The position numbers and the translations under genes are program-made. From the NCBI GenBank assembly GCA_005879065.1, contig VBLU01000051.1:1-15339 (forward strand): 15,339 nucleotides of DNA, written 5' to 3'. Source of the stretch: Methanobacteriota archaeon (lineage in GTDB: Archaea > Thermoplasmatota > Thermoplasmata > RBG-16-68-12). Below are positions 1 through 5,917 of this stretch, in pieces (position 1 is the first letter of the stretch; each line of letters starts with the position of its first letter). A model generated the notes under the pieces. That model searched no databases. It was not told the DNA's origin and worked only from the letters and a program-made list of their open reading frames with translations.

Positions 1-57
1 AGCGGCGGCGGTGGACGCGACCGGGATCGTCGCGACCGCGGCCGGCGACGCTTCTAA
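1..57 (+). CDS. C-terminal tail of an upstream gene (partial), Arg/Gly/Asp-rich
   Basis: Frame 1 is open from the left edge to a TAA at 55-57 and encodes a low-complexity tail of Gly, Arg and Asp (GGGGRDRDRRDRGRRRF). Such tails occur on RNA-binding proteins such as DEAD-box helicases, but too little is visible to name the gene. A strong hairpin terminator 15 bases after the stop supports this being a real 3' end rather than chance reading of GC-rich DNA. Confidence 0.45.
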   Translation, partial: SGGGGRDRDRRDRGRRRF

Positions 58-71
58 ACCAGATTCAACGC

Positions 72-94
72 CCTGGCCTTCGGGCCAGGTTTTT
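72..94 (+). terminator. Intrinsic terminator with UUCG tetraloop
   Basis: A perfect 7-bp stem (CCTGGCC at 72-78, GGCCAGG at 83-89) closes on the extra-stable TTCG loop and is followed directly by TTTTT at 90-94. It lies just after the TAA at 55-57, so it most likely ends transcription of the upstream plus-strand gene. The minus strand has no T tract after the stem, so it works in one direction only. Confidence 0.75.
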
Positions 95-166
95 CCCATT
101 TATTTTACGCGGTCGAGCCGTGGCTCTCATCCGTTCGGTTGGATGGAGTTTCTAGATCGACCCAGC

Positions 167-400
167 TTAGCGGCGTCGCGGAGGCCGCCGGTCCTCGAAC
201 CGCTCCGGCGTCTGATAAATTCGCTCGGGCTGCCGGGACTCGAGCCGCCCGTTGTAGAAGGCGCGGGCGTTCTCCTCGGTGACTTCGACGTGAAGCAAGT
301 CCAGCTTCGATTTCATGAGGTTGCGAAACTTCTCCCGCTTCGACTTGTTCTCCTCATTCCACATGCGCGTGAACTGCTGGTTCTTGAAATCTTCGACCAT
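167..400 (-). CDS. Small basic hypothetical protein (77 aa)
   Basis: I do not recognise a family. The product is very hydrophilic and probably helical, with alternating Lys/Arg and Glu, a MWNEENKSKREKFRNLMKSK stretch near the N-terminus and an Arg/Pro-rich end (RRPPRRR). There is no signal peptide, membrane segment or Cys motif. The ATG at 400 has a weak GGTG ribosome site 7-10 bases upstream. A TTG at 481 would add 27 residues of Pro/Ser-rich sequence that looks non-coding, so I prefer ATG 400. A TATA-like element lies at 504-518. The gene is downstream of the Rieske-like gene on the same strand with a 134-bp gap. The basic charge could suit nucleic-acid or ribosome binding, but that is only a guess. 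Confidence 0.6.
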   Translation of the reverse strand: MVEDFKNQQFTRMWNEENKSKREKFRNLMKSKLDLLHVEVTEENARAFYNGRLESRQPERIYQTPERFEDRRPPRRR

Positions 401-503
401 CGATGGCACCGCCCCGAGGCTCGGTGGGAACACGGTCGGAGTGCAAGATGGCCAATCGGTTCTTCCGGTCGCGGAGGACAACAGGAGCGAGGAGAACCTC
501 GTT

Positions 504-518
504 CATAAGCCTTTTCTC
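504..518 (-). promoter_or_regulatory. Putative BRE/TATA promoter for the 167-400 gene
   Basis: Read on the minus strand this is a purine run (GAGAAAAG) followed by GCTTATG, the same layout seen before several other genes here. It predicts a transcript start near 480, giving about an 80-base leader to the ATG at 400. A TTG at 481 would be leaderless from the same promoter. Confidence 0.4.
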
Positions 519-534
519 GTTGCCGACTCGGAGC

Positions 535-855
535 TCAGTATGTGAAGGTGACGATCACGTCGTCACCGACCGTTTCGATTCGGTACACGTTCAGCGGAAA
601 TTTCGCGGGAAGATCCTTCGGCTGGCCTGTCTGAAGATCCCAGGCGCCGTTGCAATCCTTGCATACGACGGCGACTCTCTCCCGGTCCACGTGGCCGTCC
701 GTCAGCATGGCCCATTTGTACGTGCACGCCTCGTCCACGCAGTAGAAGTGGTCCCCGAGCCGCACGACCATGACGTCATACCCCATGATCTCGAAGTGCT
801 TCAGGGCACCATCGGGGATTTCCTCGACCTTGCACAAGGTGACGTCCTGTTCCAT
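535..855 (-). CDS. Rieske-fold protein with replaced cluster ligands (106 aa)
   Basis: The whole 106-aa protein follows the Rieske ferredoxin domain plan: a GDHFYCVDEACTY segment, a glycine turn (TDGHV), then VVCKDCNGAWDLQTGQP matching the canonical C-P-x-H-G-W-x-F-D-x-x-T-G box, and a closing PLNVYRIETVGDDVIVTF strand pair. A true Rieske [2Fe-2S] centre uses CxH and CxxH. Here they read C44-T-Y46 and C65-K-D-C68, so both histidines are gone, while extra Cys39 gives C-x4-C plus C-x2-C. The site could hold Zn or a four-Cys Fe-S cluster; the sequence cannot decide. ATG 855 is chosen because it begins just before the domain and avoids overlap with nfeD, and a TATA-like box lies 28 bases upstream. 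It sits 40 bp after NfeD on the same strand. Confidence 0.8.
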   Translation of the reverse strand: MEQDVTLCKVEEIPDGALKHFEIMGYDVMVVRLGDHFYCVDEACTYKWAMLTDGHVDRERVAVVCKDCNGAWDLQTGQPKDLPAKFPLNVYRIETVGDDVIVTFTY

Positions 856-877
856 CGGCGAGGCGAACCCGGTGAGT

Positions 878-892
878 GTCTTAAGGATTTGC
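878..892 (-). promoter_or_regulatory. Putative promoter for the Rieske-like gene
   Basis: The minus strand reads GCAAATCCTTAAG: a purine-rich BRE-like run and a CCTTAAG TATA-like box centred about 28 bases before ATG 855. This predicts a nearly leaderless transcript, so the gene may be expressed separately from nfeD, which ends at 896. Confidence 0.4.
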
Positions 893-895
893 GGC

Positions 896-2308
896 TCACG
901 CGGCTTTTCGACGCAGAAGGGAAGCGAGCCAATTTCTCGCGGACTGTGCGGGCGCGGCCGAGGCCGGGGGAACGGACGCCACCCGCAGGACGATCCCATC
1001 CACCGCACGGATGTACGCCTTCGATTCGGCCGGCAGGTTTTCGTCCGAGACCGCCTGCCAGAGCTCGCCGCGATGCGTCACGTAGCCTTTCTCCCCAGGC
1101 CGGAGCCCGTCTTTGACGATGGCAGGCAGTCCGACCATCTCTCCGACGATCGGGGTCCGATGGCGGACCTGCTGGACTTTGTACATGGCGAAGAGCAGAA
1201 AGCCGCCGAAGAATCCGGTCGGTGTGAGAAGGGCCGCAAGGAAGTACAGTTGATAATCCGGTGAGACGACGAACCGCGGGGGACGAAGTGGGGCGAGGAA
1301 CGCGGCGGCGAGGATGATCGCGATGATGCCCCCGATGCCGAACACCCCGTGTCCCGGCGTCTTCACTTCGACGATGATCAAGACGACGCCGACGATGAAC
1401 AGGAGGAGAGCGATCGGGTCGACGCTGAATCCAAGGCCGATCAGGGCGAGGAGCAGGACGATGACCCCGGCAATCTCGGCACCGTGTCCTGGCGCGGATA
1501 TCCCGAAGATCACGAGATAGATCCCGAGGATCAGGAGGAGCGAGGAGACGAGCGGGTCGGACAAAACCCTCAGCAGCGAGACCCGACTAGACGAGCTGAA
1601 TGGGACGATCTCTGCGCCGGCCGTGTTCAGCGTGAAATCCTTGTAAACGGTCCCATTGCTCTGCACGACCACCCGACGGCCGCTCGCGAGCGAAGCGAAC
1701 TCCTGCGCACTCGGTGCGACGAGTTCCGTCGCGCCCCGGCTCTGGGCTTGTGTCGCGTTGAGGTTGAGGTTGTCTACGACGAAGGCGGAGGCGAGGTCGA
1801 TCGGCCGGTTGTGCAGGGCCAGTTCCTCAGAAATTGCGGTCACGACCGCGTTGATGATCTTCGGGTCTGTTACCGGCACGACGCCGCCGGGCCCGACCTC
1901 GACCGGCTGAACGGAACCGATCGTCGTGCCAGGAGCCATCGCGGCGAGATCCGTCGACACGAGGAGGATGGTCCCCGCGCTCCATGCGTGCGCCCCGACT
2001 GGACCGACCCAGCCGAGGATCGGCACATCGCGGGCGTTGTTGAACATCTCCGCGATCGCCACCGTCTCTGCAAGGCCTCCACCTGGTGTGTCGAACCGGA
2101 CCATGAGCGCGGTGTATCCGCCACTCCGCGCCTCACCCACCGCCTCTTGCAGATAGTCGACGGTGGAACGATCGATGGCGCCGGTCACCTCGGCGAGGAG
2201 GATCCGAGGCCCCTGGCCCCGGACCGCGGGCACCGCGCCGGCGAGGAGCATCGCCAGGAGCGCGATCAGTAGGACGACGCGGACCCGCCTCGCCGCACCA
2301 CGCGTCAC
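896..2308 (-). CDS. nfeD: Long-form NfeD: membrane-bound ClpP-class serine protease (470 aa)
   Basis: The N-terminus has one hydrophobic segment (residues 9-28, signal or anchor). A ClpP/SppA-like protease domain follows: the RFDTPGGG motif at 71-78, the serine of HAWSAG (Ser110), and DPKIIN with Lys150, 40 residues later, matching the Ser-Lys dyad of the Pyrococcus horikoshii homologue 1510-N. Several membrane helices occupy about 252-375, with PGHG turns typical of NfeD, then a C-terminal NfeD OB-fold domain (about 400-455). The GTG at 2308 is preferred because it overlaps the stomatin stop as GTGA and starts just before the signal segment. In related archaea this protease cleaves the C-terminal hydrophobic part of its stomatin partner, which fits the overlapping genes. 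The reading frame stays open upstream into stomatin, but only as a shadow. Confidence 0.92.
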   Translation of the reverse strand: MTRGAARRVRVVLLIALLAMLLAGAVPAVRGQGPRILLAEVTGAIDRSTVDYLQEAVGEARSGGYTALMVRFDTPGGGLAETVAIAEMFNNARDVPILGWVGPVGAHAWSAGTILLVSTDLAAMAPGTTIGSVQPVEVGPGGVVPVTDPKIINAVVTAISEELALHNRPIDLASAFVVDNLNLNATQAQSRGATELVAPSAQEFASLASGRRVVVQSNGTVYKDFTLNTAGAEIVPFSSSSRVSLLRVLSDPLVSSLLLILGIYLVIFGISAPGHGAEIAGVIVLLLALIGLGFSVDPIALLLFIVGVVLIIVEVKTPGHGVFGIGGIIAIILAAAFLAPLRPPRFVVSPDYQLYFLAALLTPTGFFGGFLLFAMYKVQQVRHRTPIVGEMVGLPAIVKDGLRPGEKGYVTHRGELWQAVSDENLPAESKAYIRAVDGIVLRVASVPPASAAPAQSARNWLASLLRRKAA

Positions 2309-3105
2309 TCTTTCTTGTCCCCTTTCCGAGCGAGGGCCGCGGTGAGGGACGCGACCTCGCCCGTGATATCCCCCGCGGCGGTCGTGTTCGTGACGACGAT
2401 CATGTTCTTCTCCCGAGCGATCTCGGTCAGCGTCTGCAGTTCTCGGAGGCGCATCGCGCTCGGAGCGGAGCCGTAGAGCATGGCGGCCTCGCGCATCTTC
2501 TCCGCCGCCTGGTACTCCCCCTCCGCCATGATGACCCGCGACCGCCGCTCCCGCTCCGCCTCCGCCTGCTTCGCAATCGCGCGGACCATCGTGTCGGGCA
2601 GGGAGACGTCCCGGAGCGTGACAGCTTGCACCTTGATCCCCCATGGCTCCGTCGAGATGTCGAGGAGGACCTGGATCCTCTTGCTCAGCTCCTCGCGCTT
2701 CGAGAGGAGCTCGTCGAGCTCGACCTGACCGAGCACGTCCCGCAGCGTCGTCTGAGCGAGCAAGTTCGTCGCCATGATGTAGTTCTGGACCTCCGTGACG
2801 GCCTTCAATGGATCGTACACCCGATAGTAGACGACGGCGTCGACCTCCACGGACACGTTGTCGCGGCTCACGACGCGCTGCCTCGGAACATCGAACGCCA
2901 CGGTGCGCAGGTCGATCAGGACACGCCGGTCGAAGATCGGGATGATCCAGGTCAGTCCGGGACCTTTGGGCTTGGTCAACAGCCGTCCCAAGCGAAAGAT
3001 CACGAGCCGCTCGTACTCCCGGACGACCTTGACCGCCGCCCGAAGAATGACGACGATTAAGATGATCGCCAGTACCGTCGCAAGAATGAGTTCCTCCCCC
3101 GCCAT
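2305..3105 (-). CDS. Stomatin/prohibitin-like (SPFH/Band 7) membrane protein (266 aa)
   Basis: One membrane helix at residues 4-22 is followed by the SPFH domain: REYERLVIFRLGR, GPGLTWIIPIFDR, VDAVVYYRVYDP and TLRDVLGQVELDELL are near-consensus for archaeal stomatins. An Ala/Glu/Arg-rich coiled coil (about 176-232) and a C-terminal KNMIVVTNTT patch follow. A hydrophobic patch at this place is what the NfeD protease cuts in P. horikoshii. Stomatins form membrane-associated oligomers thought to scaffold microdomains. ATG 3105 is chosen for the usual family N-terminus, a GAGGGTG ribosome site 8 bases upstream and a TATA box at 3142-3150. The frame also continues upstream to an ATG at 3285. The gene overlaps nfeD by 4 bp and forms an operon with it. 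Confidence 0.93.
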   Translation of the reverse strand: MAGEELILATVLAIILIVVILRAAVKVVREYERLVIFRLGRLLTKPKGPGLTWIIPIFDRRVLIDLRTVAFDVPRQRVVSRDNVSVEVDAVVYYRVYDPLKAVTEVQNYIMATNLLAQTTLRDVLGQVELDELLSKREELSKRIQVLLDISTEPWGIKVQAVTLRDVSLPDTMVRAIAKQAEAERERRSRVIMAEGEYQAAEKMREAAMLYGSAPSAMRLRELQTLTEIAREKNMIVVTNTTAAGDITGEVASLTAALARKGDKKE

Positions 3106-3140
3106 AGCCAACACCCTCGACCCGTCAAGGTGCGCTCCGC

Positions 3141-3154
3141 GAATAAAAGGGTTG
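3141..3154 (-). promoter_or_regulatory. Putative promoter of the stomatin-nfeD operon
   Basis: The minus strand reads AACCCTTTTATTC, a clear TATA box centred about 40 bases before ATG 3105. It predicts a leader of roughly 15 bases containing the GAGGGTG ribosome site. Confidence 0.5.
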
Positions 3155-3235
3155 TCTGGGCACGCCGCCAAGAGGACCCAAAACGGCATTAGGCGTCCCT
3201 GACAGCCGACCTCTCCACGGGGCTCCCGGTGGCCT

Positions 3236-3266
3236 GGTTTCATACCTCTGAGTAGAGGCACAAACC
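3236..3266. repeat. Imperfect hairpin, copy 1 of an intergenic palindrome
   Basis: Positions 3241-3258 (CATACCTCTGAGTAGAGG) are identical to 7719-7736. Here the inner stem is CCTCT/AGAGG around a GAGT loop, the next bases (CATA versus CAC) do not pair, and an outer stem GGTTT (3236-3240)/AAACC (3262-3266) closes the structure. It lies between the divergent stomatin and two-helix membrane genes. No T tract follows on either strand. Confidence 0.7.
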
Positions 3267-3320
3267 TAGCAAGGAAATTCTCCATCGACGGGCCGTCTCG
3301 CGGCGGAAGCCATAAGAGGA

Positions 3321-3574
3321 ATGGGGGCAATGGAAACGGACATGGACGGCGCAACTCGCCGTGGCCTTCCGACCGCCGAAATCAAGGCAAGCGGGTCATC
3401 GTTTTCATCGTCGGTCTCGGGCTCATGGGTCAGGCATATTCCGAGCGGTTCTACCTTGGTTCTTGCTGCATCAGGCCGCCTCCCGACTACATCCTTCCCT
3501 TTGCCCTCATGGTCGCGGGTGCTGGGATTGTGAGCCTCGGTGCGGTGCTCCGTCGGCGCGCTAAGGTCGAGTAG
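3321..3574 (+). pseudogene. Small two-helix membrane protein, start missing or frame-shifted
   Basis: The frame ending at TAG 3572-3574 encodes, from about 3389, KRVIVFIVGLGLMG (helix 1), an external loop SERFYLGSCCIRPPPDY with paired cysteines and a Pro triplet, then ILPFALMVAGAGIVSLGAVL (helix 2) and a basic RRRAKVE tail. Third positions are strongly C/G in this stretch and the topology is coherent, so it looks real. No ATG, GTG or TTG occurs in this frame before helix 1. The only good starts (ATG 3321, 3330, 3342) are in another frame and would join by a one-base shift near 3386-3391. It may be a frameshift mutation, a sequence error, or a 49-aa product from ATG 3425 with helix 2 only. I recognise no family. 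Confidence 0.5.
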
Positions 3575-3678
3575 ACCTGGCACGGGTCTGGTACCGGAAT
3601 GAAGATCAAGGGAGGTACTCGACGGAATAAATTCGAATTGACCGGATTGAGTCCTACTTCGACCCGACGTCTCGTACT

Positions 3679-5034
3679 TCACAGGTGCGCGAACATGGCG
3701 GCCATGTGCTTGGTGCCGCCGACGAAGTCCGTGAGGCGGATGTTCTCGTTCGGCGCATGGAAGTTCGAGCCGTCGTAGGAGACGCCCGGGCCGGAGATGG
3801 AGGGTACGCCGACGACCTCGTTGAAGAAGCCATGGGCCGATGCACCGATCGACCAGGGCCAGACCTCCGGTTCCCTGCTGTATGCGTCGACGGACCCCTT
3901 GATCGCGGCTTTCACGACTCTTGCGCTGAGGGAGATTGCCGCCGATTCGAGTTTTTCAGCAGCCGGTAGGAGCTCGATGTCGCCGAATCCCTTCGCCTTC
4001 AGGTGCTCCCGCAACTTCGCGAGCTGCTTTTCCTGCTTCATGTTTGGGACGAGGCGAAAATCGATCTTGGCCTTCGCGACCGCCGGGTTCACGGTCTTCG
4101 TTCCTTGCTCGATGTAGCCGCTCACGAATCCGCAAATCGTGCACGTTGGGGAGTAGATGAGATGTTTCAGGAGCTCGAAATCGTTGTCCCCTCCGATGAA
4201 TTCCTTGACTCCCCAGAATCCTTTGAGTGCCTGCGAAGAAAAGACGCTGGACTTCAGGAAGCGCAATTCGCGCGCTGTCGGCCGGCGCGCGTCCTCGTAC
4301 CAGCCCGGGATCTTGATCCGGCCCTTCGCATCCCGGAGGGTCATGAGGGCGTGCATCAGCCGCCATGCCGGGTTCGGCGCGATCGCCGCGTACGACGAGT
4401 GCTGGTCCACGGACGCGGTCCGGCTGACCATCTCGACGTACAGGATGCCCTTGCAGCCGAGTTCGATCTTCGGCGTGCCCTCATGGAGGTGGTCGCCCCC
4501 CTCGATCGTCGCGCCGTCCGCCTTCAGGATCTCTTTGTTCGCGTGGACGAACGAGGCGAAGTGCGGGCTCCCAACCTCCTCCTCGCCTTCGACGACGAAC
4601 TTCAGGTTGATCGGCGGTCGGCCTTCGACGGCGCGCCAGGCCTGCACGGCGAGGAGTTGCATGATCAGGTTCCCCTTCGTGTCCCCACACCCGCGTCCCC
4701 AGAACTTGCCGTCCTGGATCGTCGGGTCGAACGGGTCGTGCTTCCACTCGTTCAGCGGGTCGACGGGCTGGACGTCGTAGTGTTGGTACATCATGAGGGT
4801 GGGCTTCCGCTCGTCGACGATCATCTGTCCAAAGACGACGTTGGGACCCCCTTCCGTCGGATATTCGCGGGCCTCGAAACCGTTCTCCGCGAGGAGCCGT
4901 CGCACGAACGCCGCGGTCTCCGGTTGAGCCCTCTTGTGCGCCGAGATCGTCGGGAAACGGCAGTACTCTTTCAGCGTCTCAAGGGCCTTCTCCGCATCCG
5001 CTTCCACCCGTCCAAGGACGTCCGACAGGGCCAT
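3679..5034 (-). CDS. M20 family metallopeptidase (dipeptidase-like, 451 aa)
   Basis: This is a two-zinc amino/carboxypeptidase-like hydrolase of family M20. Metal and catalytic motifs are in order: YQHYDVQP (His85, Asp87), GRGCGDTKGN (bridging Asp118), EGEEEVGS (general base and zinc Glu at 152-153), an acidic IEGGDH segment (about 178-181) for the next ligand, and SNFHAPNE (His426) near the C-terminus. A dimerisation (lid) domain fills about 190-310. Length is normal for the carnosinase/CNDP-like branch, which hydrolyses dipeptides in the cytoplasm. There is no signal peptide from ATG 5034. Longer ORF starts upstream run through the promoter and are rejected. A TTCTTATGG box lies about 34 bases upstream and a GGTG ribosome site about 6. 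The gene is divergent from the MBL hydrolase. Substrate specificity cannot be read from sequence. Confidence 0.93.
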   Translation of the reverse strand: MALSDVLGRVEADAEKALETLKEYCRFPTISAHKRAQPETAAFVRRLLAENGFEAREYPTEGGPNVVFGQMIVDERKPTLMMYQHYDVQPVDPLNEWKHDPFDPTIQDGKFWGRGCGDTKGNLIMQLLAVQAWRAVEGRPPINLKFVVEGEEEVGSPHFASFVHANKEILKADGATIEGGDHLHEGTPKIELGCKGILYVEMVSRTASVDQHSSYAAIAPNPAWRLMHALMTLRDAKGRIKIPGWYEDARRPTARELRFLKSSVFSSQALKGFWGVKEFIGGDNDFELLKHLIYSPTCTICGFVSGYIEQGTKTVNPAVAKAKIDFRLVPNMKQEKQLAKLREHLKAKGFGDIELLPAAEKLESAAISLSARVVKAAIKGSVDAYSREPEVWPWSIGASAHGFFNEVVGVPSISGPGVSYDGSNFHAPNENIRLTDFVGGTKHMAAMFAHL

Positions 5035-5062
5035 GCCACACCGGCCGCGGGTAAGCCAGGAG

Positions 5063-5076
5063 GCCATAAGAACCCG
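5063..5076 (-). promoter_or_regulatory. Putative promoter of the M20 peptidase gene
   Basis: The minus strand reads CGGGTTCTTATGG, with the TATA-like CTTATG centred about 34 bases before ATG 5034, predicting a leader of about 8 bases. It lies in the 161-bp divergent region shared with the MBL gene. Confidence 0.4.
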
Positions 5077-5148
5077 ATGCGTACAACCCGACGCCAGATG
5101 GATCTGGGCCGTAACGAGGAGAAAGGGAGGGCTGTGACCCGTCATACG

Positions 5149-5190
5149 CGAAAGGAATATCTCGGGGAACGCCTGTGGCCTCACGGGTGG
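5149..5190 (+). promoter_or_regulatory. Putative promoter and ribosome site of the MBL hydrolase gene
   Basis: GCGAAAGG followed by AATATC (about 5149-5161) resembles BRE plus TATA. GGGTGG at 5185-5190 is a ribosome site 5 bases before ATG 5196 and helps fix the start. The TATA match is weak. Confidence 0.35.
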
Positions 5191-5195
5191 CGTAG

Positions 5196-5825
5196 ATGGA
5201 ACTCGTGAAGGGTGTGCATGTCATCGAGACGTACGCGACGACGACGCTTCTCGTCGACGATCGACTGATCCTGGTGGACACGTCGGCCGACGCCGATGCG
5301 GGCAAGGTCGTGGACTATCTCAACCACATCCGCGTGAAGCCCAAGGACCTCTCGACAATCTTCATCACCCACACGCATCCCGATCATGTGGGCGGACTCG
5401 CGGCCATCAAACACGGCTCGCCGGCGAAAGTAGCCGCCCACCGCATCGAAGCCGAATTCATCGCCCGCAAACGCGTCTACGACGGCCCTTCCGGTCCTCA
5501 GAACCATCCGGGCACCCCGGTCGATGTGCTCCTAGACGATGGCCAGAAGGTCGATGGACTCGAGGTCATTTTCACGCCGGGCCACACCCGCGGCAGCATC
5601 TCGCTCTTCGACGCGTCCCATTCCCTCCTGATCGCTGGCGATGCGGCGAGGAACGAGTCCGGCCTCCAGCCCATGGACGACCGTTACAATGTCGACCCGA
5701 AACAACACCGAGAGTCGATCAAAAGGCTCGCCAAGTTCCACTTTGAGAATGCGGTCTTCGGACACGGAGCCCCGATCAAGGGCGGCGCGGGCGCGAAGAT
5801 CACGGACCTTGCGAAACACCTTTGA
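5196..5825 (+). CDS. Metallo-beta-lactamase fold hydrolase (209 aa)
   Basis: All MBL metal-binding motifs are present: THTHPDHVGG (His59, His61, Asp63, His64), TPGHTRGS (His130), AGDA (Asp149) and the final GHG (His190), so two metals should bind. The compact 209-aa size without extra domains matches the small glyoxalase-II-like/unknown MBL hydrolases rather than RNase J or CPSF types, which carry a beta-CASP insert. The insert between motifs 2 and 3 holds a short basic helix (EAEFIARKRVYDG). There is no signal peptide, so it is probably cytoplasmic. The natural substrate is unknown. ATG 5196 starts directly at the first beta strand and has a GGGTGG site upstream. Transcribed divergently from the M20 peptidase. 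Confidence 0.9.
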   Translation: MELVKGVHVIETYATTTLLVDDRLILVDTSADADAGKVVDYLNHIRVKPKDLSTIFITHTHPDHVGGLAAIKHGSPAKVAAHRIEAEFIARKRVYDGPSGPQNHPGTPVDVLLDDGQKVDGLEVIFTPGHTRGSISLFDASHSLLIAGDAARNESGLQPMDDRYNVDPKQHRESIKRLAKFHFENAVFGHGAPIKGGAGAKITDLAKHL

Positions 5826-5867
5826 GCCTCGAGTCCCCGCGACCGTGTTCCCCCCCGAAAATTGGGG

Positions 5868-5880
5868 GCAGAGGTTTATG
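5868..5880 (+). promoter_or_regulatory. Putative promoter of the subtilisin-like protease gene
   Basis: GGCAGAGGTTTATG contains a clear TTTATG TATA-like box at 5875-5880, predicting a transcript start near 5903, about 15 bases before the GTG at 5918. Just upstream, CCCCC (about 5851-5856) and GGGGG (5864-5868) could form a short hairpin that ends the MBL transcript. Confidence 0.5.
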
Positions 5881-5917
5881 AGGGGGCTCGGTTCATCAGA
5901 GGCTTACAACCTCTTCC

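Noticed and set aside
401..481. TTG start at 481 for the small hypothetical, giving 104 aa
   Set aside because: The added residues look non-coding (Pro/Ser/Thr-rich). Spacing from the TATA-like box at 504-518 would allow a leaderless TTG, so it is disfavoured rather than excluded.
3622..3645. AATTCGAATT palindrome in an AT-rich patch after the M20 gene
   Set aside because: Ten bases is weak, there is no second copy and no adjacent gene start that would make it a promoter or operator.
3266..3682. A 138-codon minus-strand frame between stomatin and the M20 peptidase
   Set aside because: Its translation is Pro/Ser/Arg/Glu-rich with no domain, and the opposite strand carries a far more protein-like two-helix sequence.
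4003..5208. A 401-codon plus-strand open frame opposite the M20 peptidase
   Set aside because: Composition is typical of an antisense shadow (Arg, Asp, Val, Leu repeats) and the opposite frame carries all M20 motifs.
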